A stretch of 64,000 nucleotides of DNA from Eunapius fragilis (GCA_963681505.1 OY811987.1:2490604-2554603), one strand, 5' to 3'; counted from the stretch's first letter, positions 46,733 through 50,500 are shown. Notes: generated by a model from the letters alone, not told the origin. Numbers and translations are program-made.

Positions 46733-46795
46733 TCATGCAGAAGAATAGGACCAGCAATAAGCCGATTGATATACTCACTTTATTGGAAGAGTTAA
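3250..46795 (+). CDS. MUS81: Structure-specific endonuclease MUS81, 26 exons (whole gene)
   Basis: MUS81 is the catalytic subunit of the EME1/EME2 heterodimer, an XPF-family nuclease that cuts replication forks, 3' flaps and Holliday junctions in the nucleus. Exons, each bounded by AG and GT (or GC): 3250-3384, 3493-3565, 3663-3853, 4914-5000, 5306-5386, 7739-7827, 8249-8361, 8824-8911, 9838-9917, 10186-10270, 12691-12812, 13041-13432, 13496-13589, 13806-13880 (optional), 14276-14366, 14617-14660, 14803-14857, 15028-15077, 15135-15212, 15276-15388, 15679-15795, 29049-29144, 29828-29956, 30016-30119, 46563-46646, 46741-46795. The phases join throughout and total 2721 nt (906 residues), against about 550 in human; the excess is in the linker (exons 7-15). 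Exon 14 is 75 nt with equal phases, so it could be skipped. Introns 21 and 24 hold large transposons. Confidence 0.94.
3932..4437. repeat. 36-bp minisatellite, about 14 copies, MUS81 intron 3
   Basis: The unit GGAGTATAGACCACTAGTAC plus ATGTAGGCTGTCATCT is repeated head to tail with almost no divergence (an A/G change recurs in three or four units). Because 36 is divisible by three and one frame lacks stops, it makes a spurious 168-codon frame on the minus strand. Confidence 0.95.
4656..4853. repeat. 35-bp minisatellite, 5-6 copies, MUS81 intron 3
   Basis: The unit is built on TCTCCTGGGTTAACAATGG followed by TTGGAGCACCCTATCC. Copies differ at single bases only. It ends 60 bp before the acceptor of exon 4. 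Confidence 0.92.
5030..5275. repeat. CT-rich simple repeat, MUS81 intron 4
   Basis: Degenerate CTCCTCATCCCCTCTCCT-type sequence fills almost the whole of intron 4 and supplies the polypyrimidine tract for exon 5. Confidence 0.85.
5403..5469. repeat. (CA)n microsatellite, MUS81 intron 5
   Basis: About 33 CA dinucleotides start 17 bp after the exon 5 donor. Confidence 0.95.
5815..7311 (+). CDS. Family-61 glycosyltransferase-like protein, nested in MUS81 intron 5
   Basis: This is a 498-residue single-exon gene. Residues 1-11 are basic, residues about 12-29 are an Ala/Leu-rich membrane anchor, and the rest is a lumenal domain, the layout of a type II Golgi/ER glycosyltransferase. The C-terminal third has the GT61 (DUF563) signature: [11 protein letters not shown] (about 356-366), [20 protein letters not shown] (about 405-424) and [25 protein letters not shown]2 and plant xylosyltransferases share this fold, but I cannot assign the sugar or acceptor. 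Ten or more lumenal cysteines and several NxS/T sites are present. It is clearly richer in G+C than the surrounding intron and is transcribed in the same direction as MUS81, so it must have its own promoter in 5390-5814 or be made from the MUS81 pre-mRNA. The lack of introns suggests a retrocopied or intronless-family origin. Confidence 0.85.
   Translation: MVLKKLMAARRRVAAVLAAAALLATVGMYQRWPVGLQKPDQQQRDSTWVLALSDVEIEPPRSAISLRRPANLSTVWTAAAEGTKVWKAGTFCRDFVEDTFTVPLNVCSSGRQVSCYGSIYSSVMAQCTFENILLRPAVAYDTLAWGDRDKRTPGSNATQLVSLPDAHCGGADTRSLDLVTQRFDPVRVMAREALRSDLARPDDCDAWVEEPTYVFTSSCEHVYFRFMSWYGAFKALLDRGSIGSHKMLRLDETHHAYMFADFERKLFPGLYPVQELREKRLCFRKLITAPWMYSSVPFECKQKKRLRGRCYSCNSRNSSAHSSFFLFRKHVLSTCAVDDATPSPGSYRDPKKIIVILRKQYKRHPFDTGKIERVLQNEGNLVTGIMRHFPGADVEGIHPEDLDICQQIAAVHSADILVGLHGAGLVHLWWLRDSALLLELVPGYERDNPTFRMLSALTGTRYIGFNMEDRSVSKYIMNVNVTKVLQTLDSALASHHLS
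7497..7738. repeat. 45-bp minisatellite that copies the exon 6 splice acceptor
   Basis: About three 45-bp units (core GCAGGGTACTATTACACCCC, then TACAAGGGTACTATTACAGC) and two or three shortened units end exactly at the acceptor of MUS81 exon 6. Each short unit reads CCCTACAGCCTAATGCAGGG then TACTATTACAC, which is nearly the real junction CCCCTACAG|CCAAATGCAG followed by GATCCTATTACAC. The array therefore looks like an expansion of the exon's own 5' edge and carries several decoy acceptors. Confidence 0.85.
7739..14660 (+). CDS. MUS81: MUS81 exons 6-16: winged helix and long linker
   Basis: Exon 6 carries the [10 protein letters not shown] signature of the MUS81 winged helix, and exon 7 follows with [15 protein letters not shown]. 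Exons 9-11 encode a block absent from human MUS81 ([10 protein letters not shown], then [20 protein letters not shown], then DGFVYAYIS), probably one folded module. Exon 12 is large (392 nt) and has an acidic stretch followed by VEVILPL, a SUMO-interacting-motif look-alike, plus a serial repeat of VHKDI-type heptads to octads. Exons 13-15 are Ser/Thr-rich. Exon 16 ends in VLKPG, the vertebrate LRPG before the nuclease domain. Exon 11 uses an AGAG acceptor (start 12691) to keep the frame. Exon 14 is tentative: weak acceptor and a GC donor. Confidence 0.85.
7963..8000. repeat. (TG)n microsatellite, MUS81 intron 6
   Basis: About 19 TG dinucleotides lie 135 bp after the exon 6 donor. Confidence 0.95.
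8112..8240. repeat. About 25-bp minisatellite abutting the exon 7 acceptor
   Basis: Five or six copies of TCCCTCCTTATATGGTTTGT plus CTTGT, with shortened last units. The final unit CCTTATATGGTGTTTCAG is itself the acceptor of MUS81 exon 7. Confidence 0.88.
8941..9346. mobile_element. Palindromic TTAA-flanked MITE, MUS81 intron 8
   Basis: The 406-bp element is almost one perfect hairpin: its two arms of about 200 bp are inverted copies with the centre near 9143. It is bounded by TTAA on both sides (8937-8940 and 9347-9350). The left end begins CCCTATTCACCTGATGTCCC and the right end, read inward, begins CCCAGGCTATTCACCTGATG. A TTAA target site and CCC-starting ends fit a piggyBac-type MITE. 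It has no coding capacity. It starts 29 bp after the exon 8 donor. Confidence 0.85.
9683..9800. repeat. Two-copy 59-bp direct repeat, MUS81 intron 8
   Basis: ATAATGATCAGGAGCTAATT occurs at 9683 and 9742 with the same downstream GGATGGATATT, allowing a few substitutions. Confidence 0.75.
10580..11195. repeat. 33-bp GT-rich minisatellite, MUS81 intron 10
   Basis: About 19 units of GGGGTAGTACGGGGTGGTAC plus TGGGGGATGTATT, with 32-bp variants that lose one base. G-rich runs every few bases could form G-quadruplexes. It yields spurious frames on both strands. Confidence 0.95.
11982..12527. mobile_element. TTAA-flanked MITE (546 bp), MUS81 intron 10
   Basis: The ends are inverted repeats of roughly 60 bp: left CACGCAGTTTACGACAGATG then CGGGGAAAT, right (read inward) CACGTGGTTTATGACAGACG then CGGGGAAAT. 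Both continue to an ATAATTCCCTCC block. TTAA flanks both sides (11978-11981, 12528-12531). The interior has no credible coding sequence. Its ends differ from those of the 8941-9346 MITE, so it is a separate family. Confidence 0.82.
13602..13740. repeat. 26-bp minisatellite, MUS81 intron 13
   Basis: About five copies of GTAATGTGTACATCATCGTA plus CTGTAT start 12 bp after the exon 13 donor. Confidence 0.93.
14125..14272. repeat. (CCCCT)n repeat abutting the exon 15 acceptor
   Basis: Nearly pure CTCCC units form the polypyrimidine tract of MUS81 exon 15 (acceptor TATTAG at 14275). Confidence 0.92.
14803..15795 (+). CDS. MUS81: MUS81 exons 17-21: ERCC4/XPF nuclease domain
   Basis: Exon 17 gives [13 protein letters not shown], the first strand with the metal-binding aspartate. 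Exon 19 gives [13 protein letters not shown]. Exon 20 gives [20 protein letters not shown], which contains the ERKRxDD catalytic core unchanged. Exon 21 gives [20 protein letters not shown]. All the active-site acidic residues used by this family are present, so the enzyme should be active. Intron 19 is only 63 bp and has a GC donor (CAG|GCAATG) instead of GT. Exon 21 ends in ITNTE and is followed by the 13.3-kb transposon-filled intron 21. Confidence 0.95.
14858..14962. repeat. Two-copy 49-bp repeat at the exon 17 donor
   Basis: GTCATTGTGTACATGTACTG and the following 29 bp occur at 14858 and 14907. The first copy begins with the GT of the MUS81 exon 17 donor, so the donor dinucleotide is duplicated as well. 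Confidence 0.8.
15796..16969. other. Start of MUS81 intron 21
   Basis: No host exon is recognised. Short duplications related to the end of exon 21 are seen near 15880 (AGCAAGCCATCATTAATACA resembles the AGCAAGCTATCACTAATACA of the exon end at 15773-15792). From about 16330 the minus strand may carry further debris of the neighbouring hAT element. Confidence 0.4.
16970..18830 (-). pseudogene. Decayed hAT-type (TTF zinc-finger) transposase
   Basis: Minus-strand frames broken by many stops show, in the right order, pieces of a TTF-type hAT transposase. Near 18740-18640 there is [15 protein letters not shown] and HKEAV, the TTF-finger region. Near 17690-17540 there are [16 protein letters not shown] and [13 protein letters not shown], the LPR-RRxPxRFxDG and EALDLI-xIKDRF blocks before the dimerisation domain. 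Near 17110 there is [10 protein letters not shown], the RLNxLMxLHxHK dimerisation motif. The middle third is poorly preserved. Terminal inverted repeats were not found. It is a fossil inserted in MUS81 intron 21. Confidence 0.7.
19069..19973. mobile_element. 905-bp non-autonomous insert inside the DIRS recombinase
   Basis: The insert interrupts a conserved recombinase segment (GYDP ... PFGLHSLR). Its ends are short inverted repeats: left GGGATCGAAATATTC, right (read inward) GGGTTCGAAATACTGG. The flanks CATAGGGCA and TGTAGGGTC share a TAGGG core and are probably a decayed 9-bp (or 8-bp) target duplication, as left by hAT-like elements. Inside are several copies of ACCTGCGC/GTGCAGGT palindromes and a 24-bp minisatellite. 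A 279-codon frame (19751-18912, minus) starting [20 protein letters not shown] runs through it and is at least partly an artefact of the minisatellite. Confidence 0.65.
19205..19672. repeat. 24-bp minisatellite, about 19 copies
   Basis: The unit is ACTAGTACTAGTACTGGCAA plus CTGT or CTGC. Each unit contains overlapping ACTAGT palindromes. It gives open frames in several registers, reading VASTSTST or VLVLVQLP on the minus strand. Confidence 0.97.
20440..21199 (-). pseudogene. DIRS reverse transcriptase, frameshifted after YLDD
   Basis: Residues run from an upstream helix through [41 protein letters not shown] and [15 protein letters not shown] to GVVYLDDK, the metal-binding YLDD motif of DIRS enzymes. 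A frame shift follows directly. The next frame (from 20649) continues with [20 protein letters not shown] and [10 protein letters not shown], the thumb region, then jumps into the recombinase because RNase H is deleted. Confidence 0.8.
21221..21935 (-). pseudogene. DIRS ORF1 (Gag-like) with CCHC knuckle, frameshifted
   Basis: Three overlapping frames make up one broken ORF1. The first (21935-21663) has [20 protein letters not shown]. The second (21666-21247) is acidic then lysine-rich ([20 protein letters not shown]), a likely coiled coil. The third (21472-21221) carries a CCHC zinc knuckle, [14 protein letters not shown]. The protein would package the element's RNA. At least two frameshifts make it non-functional. 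Confidence 0.7.
22236..24330. other. Repeat-rich DIRS-like debris
   Basis: The stretch contains the 18-bp minisatellite at 22390-23110 and, on its right, low-complexity and C-rich sequence (C run at 23284-23297). At 24265-24322 the sequence GAGCTAATTTCAGTCTAATT and CCAACCGACAGAAAT resembles the 5' edge of the DIRS element at 22150-22210. A second copy of that family's terminal region is therefore likely. The 263- and 267-codon frames over the minisatellite are artefacts. Confidence 0.45.
22390..23110. repeat. 18-bp degenerate minisatellite GGTTGAGGTGATGGCTGT
   Basis: About 40 units, with variants (GGTGGAGAT, GGTGAAGGC) arranged in higher-order blocks of roughly 120 bp, e.g. two nearly identical blocks around 22700-22800 and 22800-22930. 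It is open in one frame per strand. Confidence 0.93.
24815..25020 (-). pseudogene. Gag zinc-knuckle fragment
   Basis: On the minus strand an acidic stretch ([20 protein letters not shown]) is followed by [12 protein letters not shown], a stop, and DCPN, which is a CCHC knuckle with an internal stop. It resembles ORF1 of a DIRS or Gypsy element. No other part of that element is found next to it. Confidence 0.6.
25490..27595 (-). pseudogene. Transposon-encoded protein of unrecognised superfamily (left copy)
   Basis: Several frames, read in order from 27595 down to 25490, form one protein broken by shifts or short introns. An N-terminal cysteine-rich part has [14 protein letters not shown] and [19 protein letters not shown]. 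An acidic linker follows. Next are a helix-turn-helix-like block ([20 protein letters not shown]), [20 protein letters not shown], then [20 protein letters not shown] and [16 protein letters not shown], and a C-terminal domain ending AYQKRVSKL. The SVCVC--HQN motif with an RPK block is shared by predicted proteins I have seen in cnidarian and sponge genomes, but I cannot name the family. It is probably a transposase. No intact copy is present. Confidence 0.55.
27563..28437 (+). pseudogene. Inverted, internally deleted copy of the same transposon gene
   Basis: On the plus strand the frame passes through [40 protein letters not shown] and then jumps from STVTA straight to [14 protein letters not shown] and RRVSKL, the C-terminal end of the left copy. 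About 1.3 kb of coding sequence is missing at this point, a structure expected of a deletion derivative. The remaining 144 codons of the right copy (28003-28437) are open. Confidence 0.65.
28789..29048. other. End of MUS81 intron 21
   Basis: AT-rich sequence with nothing recognisable up to the exon 22 acceptor (TATGTAG at 29042-29048). Confidence 0.4.
29049..30119 (+). CDS. MUS81: MUS81 exons 22-24: end of nuclease domain and start of HhH2
   Basis: Exon 22 ([20 protein letters not shown]) continues directly from exon 21 with the family order NT-VIDGFFVKRT. Exon 23 ends in [12 protein letters not shown], the F-DFN--AIKNK block. Exon 24 carries [19 protein letters not shown], the first hairpin of the C-terminal (HhH)2 domain. 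Splice phases are 0, 0 and 2. These exons sit between the two transposon-filled introns. Confidence 0.94.
30120..31000. other. Start of MUS81 intron 24
   Basis: AT-rich intron sequence with no recognised exon or element. It ends at the left TTAA of transposon X. Confidence 0.4.
31424..31638 (-). repeat. Element A 3' LTR
   Basis: 215 bp, TG...CA ends on the element strand. A 4-bp segment (GATT) present in the other LTR is missing. Confidence 0.93.
31683..33224 (-). CDS. Element A integrase (open frame, truncated polyprotein)
   Basis: A 513-codon frame begins at the deletion point. It contains the HHCC zinc domain ([20 protein letters not shown] then CEACQCR), the DDE core ([20 protein letters not shown] and [15 protein letters not shown], i.e. 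the spacing expected for DD35E) and a C-terminal Gypsy-type domain ([20 protein letters not shown]). It has no stop codons. Without an RT the polyprotein is incomplete, but the frame may still be made. Confidence 0.85.
   Translation of the reverse strand: MLWCGRGMVCGGFVSTSGSYTMKREQAADEFTARLIQSIRNGKQSLGELERGSRFLMADGVLCRQSTNSPNPRLQIVAPKSLRGLIFDQLHVKSGHLGVYKTFQKVRERFFWPGYERDIREEVEKCEACQCRNNPVPQPRAPLGTINSNYPFQKISWDIMGPLPTTLKGNKYILVITDLFTKWTEAFPLITTDSNTLATVLIECRFGVPEAIHSDQGSNFVSKVIQALCSELGIKRSQTTAYHPEGNGQVERFNRTLEGMLSKVILDHQRDWDDHLQKVLFAYRTAIHESTGFAPFTVMYGHSPSLPIDVILGSSKTETRQLPEYVQKTQTSLRTLFAEVRKRLKAAHLKQKREADKNSVELFCVGDRVWLYVPAVKQGQSRKFSSLWRGPYTIIDKISAVNFQIQLSGDQQKQVVHKNRLKLCRTDPPGAIDQKQPIDRLTSQEGNAGFVTVGTDVDHRDHDVLEDPNVGEEEVIAGVDDNQDGTENAREEPTRRYPNRGRRQTDRYQAGYS
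33136..33840 (-). pseudogene. Element A truncated reverse transcriptase
   Basis: The frame reaches the RT N-terminus ([34 protein letters not shown], then FCIDFRKLH) and stops being RT there. Fingers only: the palm with its YxDD motif and the RNase H are absent. The next sequence belongs to the integrase frame, so about 1.5 kb was lost. Confidence 0.8.
33819..35124 (-). pseudogene. Element A gag and protease
   Basis: Gag begins near 35000 ([20 protein letters not shown]) and is frameshifted near 34740 and 34530. The knuckle [15 protein letters not shown] lies at about 34300, and the retropepsin active site [13 protein letters not shown] at about 34150; the [14 protein letters not shown] end of protease is at about 33920. 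The DSGAA triad is intact, but the frame is broken in gag. Confidence 0.8.
35012..35230 (-). repeat. Element A 5' LTR
   Basis: 219 bp, followed on the minus strand by the primer-binding site. Confidence 0.93.
35240..36333 (-). pseudogene. Transposon X transposase, C-terminal part
   Basis: Read on the minus strand after the junction with LTR element [21 protein letters not shown], a frameshift, then [30 protein letters not shown], a C2H2-like unit ([19 protein letters not shown]), [20 protein letters not shown] and [20 protein letters not shown], another frameshift near 35480, and a tail ending in [13 protein letters not shown]. It continues the protein found at 45630-46180. The 261-codon open frame at 35476-36261 is the best-preserved part. 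It is a transposase fragment, not a host zinc-finger gene. Confidence 0.6.
36334..36426 (-). repeat. Element B 3' LTR
   Basis: 93 bp, TGTAACAG...GCCACA on the plus strand. Confidence 0.75.
36417..37791 (-). pseudogene. Element B integrase
   Basis: Continues the interrupted pol on the left of element [21 protein letters not shown] (37790 downward), a frameshift near 37590, then an open frame with the HHCC domain ([26 protein letters not shown]), the DDE core ([44 protein letters not shown]) and a C-terminal tail rich in Glu, Pro and Gln. This type of integrase belongs to the K02A2.6-like lineage. Confidence 0.82.
37792..37983 (-). repeat. Element C 3' LTR
   Basis: 192 bp; identical to the other LTR except one base. 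It contains CGCTTATATACAG, a TATA-like promoter element on the plus strand only, so its role on the element strand is uncertain. Confidence 0.96.
38014..42381 (-). CDS. Element C pol polyprotein (protease-RT-RNase H-integrase)
   Basis: 1455 open codons. Domains by approximate residue: CCHC knuckle [14 protein letters not shown] (118-131); retropepsin [12 protein letters not shown] (190); RT from [20 protein letters not shown] (540) to YFDDIVVVG (632); RNase H from [17 protein letters not shown] (779); integrase HHCC domain [20 protein letters not shown] with CKTCASC (1010-1050) and DDE core [30 protein letters not shown] (1143) and [15 protein letters not shown]; then a Gypsy-type C-terminal domain and proline-rich tail. 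All catalytic residues are present. The first codons (about 1-95) come before the conserved part and overlap gag, so translation probably does not begin at 42381. Confidence 0.95.
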   Translation of the reverse strand: MKILISPLVYGRRVLKPWKQLLPPLLRWRHIWGIAVVSPLPARLAFLLNNIQSPYVQYHIKKSQLLLLSTEGTKEMKLLVERLDRLEKLLQEPSSGSQGRPPLRRFGGRYGGRSTVTCWSCGGMGHIARNCPVSSKQQQQENCNPPVLGGPARGGEPVRTQNSVLTVPTLSVSCGLSYRLKGFIATLPIEFIIDTGAAVSLLRSDIWAKAAKLDSKLKLEEGTGQKLVGVSGIPLSIRGVGLVQLKFAEVPTPMAATFVIVDDLSVEAILGLDFLEQCRCVIDSGLRRIDFPCQRVSLSLDNTQQKPYTCTPLIGLVVKQKLLIPAESEQEIMVELDHQVFNHSWIVEGDRHGRHGLMVAHAVVSPSGRSVPLRVLNPRKEAVVVKKGTRIATMEALEKDPPGDEDLNVHAVSRDKDVSHDDQKALWEMVSKIGDHLSVRDKEMLFSVLLDYADVFSLHPGNIGRTGEIKHHLDTGDAQPIHQLPRRVPQARRLEVRKMLDEMLEKDVIQPSHSPWSSPIILVRKKDGSMRFCVDYRKVNSVTKKDAYPLPRVDDTLDTLGGTKFFSTLDLASGYWQVEVEEADRQKTAFTTPEGLFEFKVMPFGLCNAPATFQRLMDRVLNDLKWTDCLVYFDDIVVVGRTFSEHLHCLGNVLTRLRQAGLKLQPKKCNFCQQKVRFLGHVVSASGISTDPDKTEVVSNWPTPTDKREIQQFLGLVNYYRRFIKNFASLAKPLQRLTEKNVTFEWNESCQNAFDQLRACLVSAPVLAFPDYSKTFILDTDASENGIEAVLSQGQDDGSECVIAYASRSLSRQEQRYCVTRRELLAVVEFVHHFRCYLLGQHFTLRTDHGSLIWIQNFREPEGQLARWIERLQEYNFTVVHRPGIRHGNADALSRMPCRQCGRDSHNPTDDVPTQVGVIINLPFQSYPSKEMRKLQLADPSVGPVLQAVELDRKPHPDEVKSWSLEGRRLFQLWEMLCVRNGTLWRSLQKGQLCGHQLVIPFILRATLLNELHSGAVGGHIGEEKMSFRLKERFYWPGSMEAAREWCKTCASCATRKTSAPKNRAALQTVQAGSPMQIVAVDIMGPLPETKDGNRYVLVASDYFTRWVEVYAIPNQEAVTVAEKLVNEMFCRFSPPEQLHSDQGRQFESKLIGEVCKLLHIKKSHTTPYHPQCNGMVERFNRTLLDMLATTVNNQSDWDQCIRKLCMAYNSSVHSSTGYTPFYLMFGRQARLPVDLMYGTGPSDSFTAGEYATELRNALHNAYAVVREKCNAEHKRQKSFYDEKVHGKPYSVGDVVWLHSIVVPRGQSRKLHHPWKGPYRVQERIGESDYKIRALKGKSTQVVHFDRLKPCIEGIQAPAHVPATKTRVTQNEESAARVPQPELLGEQLEIMSDDEEVQPLPEAQPPAGDVPVPPIDVPPPIEDPPVVNRRQSLIPRPTNTRYPQCTRRPPDYYGY
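42068..42796 (-). CDS. Element C gag
   Basis: A 242-codon frame beginning [20 protein letters not shown], 21 bp inside the 5' LTR. It has the capsid-like helices ([60 protein letters not shown]) of a Gypsy Gag and no zinc knuckle. The knuckle lies in the pol frame, which overlaps the last 314 nt of gag in another register. Real coding probably passes from gag to pol near 42130-42170, by programmed frameshift or by a single indel. Confidence 0.88.
   Translation of the reverse strand: MARPVLLPEPFSGESGISRWDDWIEHFEDCAAVNKWDSDEEKLKWIRVRLTGKAHTAYRRLAQDARTKYGECKDALRRRFHPDSSRDLHMAELQVRKRQNDEDWASFGDALRVLADKAYPDLEEKARERLALNQFLSQIEDSHLSFSVRQTRPKTVEAAVTTTIEMETYLGHSSSKSITGTVSIPTQQHSEPVCAVPHQKEPAVAAVNRGNERNETARRAPRPFREAIAGTKFRKPGASALT
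42818..43009 (-). repeat. Element C 5' LTR
   Basis: 192 bp, followed on the minus strand by the primer-binding site and, within 22 bp, the gag start codon. Confidence 0.96.
43014..43701 (-). pseudogene. Element B RNase H, cut off by element C
   Basis: Contains [40 protein letters not shown] (first RNase H aspartate region), [19 protein letters not shown] and [20 protein letters not shown]. It ends at 43014 where the TSD and LTR of element C begin. Confidence 0.85.
43702..44313 (-). pseudogene. Element B reverse transcriptase with stop codon
   Basis: RT motifs in order: [54 protein letters not shown] and [10 protein letters not shown] (YxDD changed to MDD). After FLGHVID the frame ends in TAG where the family continues with more codons; the RNase H frame resumes at once. 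Confidence 0.85.
44220..45572 (-). pseudogene. Element B gag and protease
   Basis: A 450-codon open frame starts [20 protein letters not shown]. It has a helical capsid-like region, two knuckles ([14 protein letters not shown] and [14 protein letters not shown]) and a protease with [12 protein letters not shown], the DTG active site. The organisation resembles the K02A2.6-like Gypsy lineage. It runs out of frame with RT near 44320. Confidence 0.85.
45602..45629 (-). repeat. Element B 5' LTR, shrunk to 28 bp
   Basis: Keeps the 23-bp inner end of the 93-bp LTR (one mismatch) and the last five bases ACACA, joined directly to transposon X coding sequence. Confidence 0.65.
45630..46180 (-). pseudogene. 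Transposon X transposase, central DDE-like part
   Basis: Minus-strand frames give an acidic segment ([20 protein letters not shown]), then [51 protein letters not shown] and [10 protein letters not shown], ending VCNTT at the LTR of element B. The SDNAK...HNEAQ-GK order is typical of an RNase-H-fold (DDE) transposase core with the second aspartate and a late acidic residue. A stop and frameshifts are present. The superfamily is not identified; the TTAA target would suit Kolobok or a relative. Confidence 0.6.
46563..46795 (+). CDS. MUS81: MUS81 exons 25-26: end of HhH2 and stop
   Basis: Exon 25 encodes [18 protein letters not shown] and SDIKAGRGQ, and exon 26 encodes [17 protein letters not shown] and a TAA. 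Both match the end of vertebrate MUS81 ([24 protein letters not shown]). The 94-bp intron between them contains a (CA)n run at 46692-46722 directly before the acceptor. The acceptor of exon 25 lies only 39 bp after the right TTAA of transposon X, so the giant intron still has a usable 3' end. Confidence 0.93.
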
Positions 46796-47595
46796 GAAGT
46801 ATAGGCTCTCATTCCCCACCACAGCACCTTTATAATACATTGTGTGTGTGTCTAATGTATTACTTGATATTGTACGTTCATTTTGTTATCAATTATACAT
46901 TATGTGAACTGCAATGAATATCACAGTGCTATAGTACTGGCGACCGCGTCATATTAGTAATTTGTGAACAAGGTCTAGAATTATCACGCATGCACAACTA
47001 AAAGCACAAAATAATGCATTTTTAGACTGCAATATGGGATTAAGTGTTAAGAGGAATACAAACTAAAAATTTGTAGGTATGCTTTTTGATGTTGAGAGAA
47101 TACCTGTATAGAGTATACTTTTAATTTTCGCTGCCTATGATGAATTGAAAACTCACAACAGTGCGATGCAGATTATGCCAATTCTCCTAGCAACAGTTCA
47201 AGAAACCTACCAGCTGTATATAAACGTCGTGAGGATAATGAAAAACTATCCTACAGTCGACATCCATATGTGTGCATGTGAGGCATAAAGAGGGAAGCAA
47301 CTTCATTTAATTTTATAGGTAAACGAAAATTCCTTGCATACCTGTACATGCCTTCAGCCTTCCTTACATTTTGTTATCCTTTTATAAATTGTAAATTCTT
47401 TCAGCATTCAATTGTAGCCATTATGTTATCTCAGTGCTAGTCCATGACTAATGTTTTATTGATGATTCATTGATATTTATTGGTATCACACTTATAAACT
47501 CATATACATTAACTAGGCACACTTCAACACAAATACCACAGTGGTACTACTAGCACATTAGTCAACATTGTTTAGCACACACAAATATACAATAT
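46796..47595. other. Tail-to-tail intergenic region, MUS81 / membrane-protein gene
   Basis: It must contain both 3' UTRs. On the minus strand two TTTATT (AATAAA) hexamers at about 47454 and 47476 lie 115-145 bp past the stop of the membrane-protein gene. No AATAAA is obvious for MUS81. Confidence 0.5.
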
Positions 47596-50500
47596 TTAGC
47601 GGTCCTCCATAAGTGGTTCTCGGCTTTCAGTTGAGCCATAGAAGTCTGCCATTGAGTCATCAAGCTTTTTCACTGTATCTGTAAAATCTGAAAATGCAGC
47701 TGCTGTATTTTTACGATTTGCATTGCGTGATATGCAGTCTTCAAATTCTGCTGCTACCCTTTTGAAGTATTTGTAATTTTTCAGTGCAACATAAACATGA
47801 TATGCCAATACCACTGCAGATACCAGCAATGCAATTAAAACACTGATCATAACGACCCAGCTGAGAGATCTGATGGAACTCAAGGAGTACAACATTGCAG
47901 CAGAAAGAAATATTACATTAACAAGAAAGAAAGTTTCAAGCAGATTCAGTAACCAATTCTTGTAGACTGAGAGAACATTAACCATACCGAGGTAAAAGGT
48001 AAGAACCAAGACTGCAGCAAAGAGGTTAACATTGATGTCATTGGCTTGATTAGTGGTGAACGCAAGGTAGAGGACAGCACGTATCATAAGGTGTACACCA
48101 GGCCAGTAACGGTACTGATCCTTGAATGGAGCCTGATAGGCATCAATGAAGGGCTTCAATTTATTCACCCACTGAAGGATCCTTAAATGTGACTTGGCCT
48201 GTAACCATGGTGCTAGAAATAGTAGAGAGGTGTAAGGAATGATGAAAACTGCAGCTACTGCTAATCCAGCTATGAAAAGTGAAACATGTTTCCCTTTGGC
48301 ATATAAAATGTTCCCATCAGCCAGCCAAACTGGTGGATTATCTTCAGCAGTGTTAGTTGTGTCTAACTTTGTAGATGAAAATATTGTAATAGTTGTTTGA
48401 AAAATTTTTGTGTATGAAAGTAAGATCAGTGTTGCCAGAACAGGTACTGCATTGCGCTTACTGAGCCATGCTAGTTTGGATGACCATCTGCTTCCAATGA
48501 TGATGGCCCCCACCAGGGCTAGGATATACAGAGGAAACAAGAACTGTAGCCAAGTCTTGTCATATGTGTCCATGCCGTCATAGAAACATGTCTCAATACC
48601 AAGGTCTAAGTTCAACCAATCTATAAATACAAAGAGAAACTTCTCAAAACCATTCAGATTGCTGGTTGGTAACAAGTTGATTACCCCAGGCCTGACTATG
48701 TTGGCATACAGGATGACGCCATTGATAGTTCCAACAGACACAGTACAGTTGAGAAGGAATATCAAGATCATCAGGACCACACCCATCAGTAAAATAGGAA
48801 TCAGAAGCCAAATATAATGACTAGTACACAGCTTGCACTGAGTACTACCAAATACTGCACTCAAGTTAGCTTTGCACCCTCCACACAAGACTCCACCATG
48901 GTTATGGTCACATTGTTCATCTTGGTTCTCAAGACTAAATGTTATGTCAGCTACATTGCAGTAATCGTAGGGACAGTGGGTGTGAACTGCTAAGGCTCCA
49001 TTTGAGCTGTTTCCTATCCACAGTGTACCAGTTTTGGAGACTGTTAGCTTGTTTATATCACACTGAATATTATGTTTCTGCAGGACACTCCCACATATGC
49101 ATGTTTGTGATGTTCCATCCCAAATAAAACCAAATGGACATGGATGAACTGTCACCAGTGTGGAGTACTTCAATGTACCACCAAATTGATTAAAATATGC
49201 TGTTTTAGGTACCAGAACTATTTCAAATGTATGGACAAAGTCTTGTTCTATAACCTTGTAGGTAAAATTGATACAATATGTTTTTGTTTGTTGTTGAACA
49301 TCAGACAGAATTGGAGTAGTACAATTCTTGCCCACACCACAGGTGTAGCTAAGAACAACATCTGGAGATATCCCATCCAACTGACCAACTGTTATTATCG
49401 GGATATTAATCGTTTGTCCTGGATACACTGCATGTCCGACACCAGTTGAAGAATAACAATCCACCGAATCATTTGTACAGCTGCAGACGGTTTGAGGAAC
49501 TGAGGATATTAATGCTGATGGGTTGCCATTATTAACAAAAGAAGCTGTTTTATTTAACACAGTGGTCATATTTGGGCAGTTCGCAGAGTATTTTGAGTAT
49601 TTTGGTGTAAATGTGCAATCGTAAGCACACCTATCAATATCCCCACCATAGAGTACATTGCCTGCCACATTTGCATAGTTAGATTCAAAGTACAAATGAA
49701 CTACTGGACTCTCTAGGGTACCATTGGAATCATGAAACATGAAAATACAATTTCCATTGCCACCTTTTGTGTAGGCATAAATGGCCCCCCCACTGTTTGC
49801 TGCAGTATTGTTCACAAATCTGGAATACAGTGGGGCTTTGAAGGTCACATCAGAATTATAAAGATAAAGTGCTCCTCCATCGCTTGCTCCCCTGTTGTTG
49901 AAGAGGCTGACATTCCCTGTTAGTTGAAGATGGCTGTAGTATAGCTCAAAGGCACTAAGCATGCTATTTGAAACCGAACTGTCAATGAAATCGATATAGC
50001 TTTGTGACGCATAAATGTTAGTGCGATTGAAGCTGCAATTTGAATATATGCTCTTGGTCATGTATGATCCTATTCCTCCATAACAACCAGTTGTAATAAA
50101 TGCAGAATTGTTGAACTTAACAGGAGTGTCACTTGAAACCGACAAACTCGATGACTGCAGAACCACATTGCCAAATAAATTGCATTGTTCTACTTGTACA
50201 ATCGTATTCATTCTTAGTTGGTTTGACATGTCTATCAGGATACCAAAATAATCATAGTTATAATCTGAAGAGAACGTTGAATTTGTTATCATAAGCAAGT
50301 CTGGATCGGTTCCAAAAGTGAGAGGTGAGGGATTGATGAAATAATACAAACCACCACCAGTCAAGCTTATTCCTCTAAAGCTGTTCACAGCTGATAACTT
50401 GATATCAGAGCTCATTTGGTTCACCTGAAAATTAAGATTGCCCCCATAAAAGGCTTGATTCCTGTACGCTACGGTGTTTGAGATACTGATATGAACAGTG

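Noticed and set aside
46575-46778. 67-codon minus-strand frame at the MUS81 3' end
   Set aside because: Runs through the CA repeat and over two MUS81 exons on the other strand.
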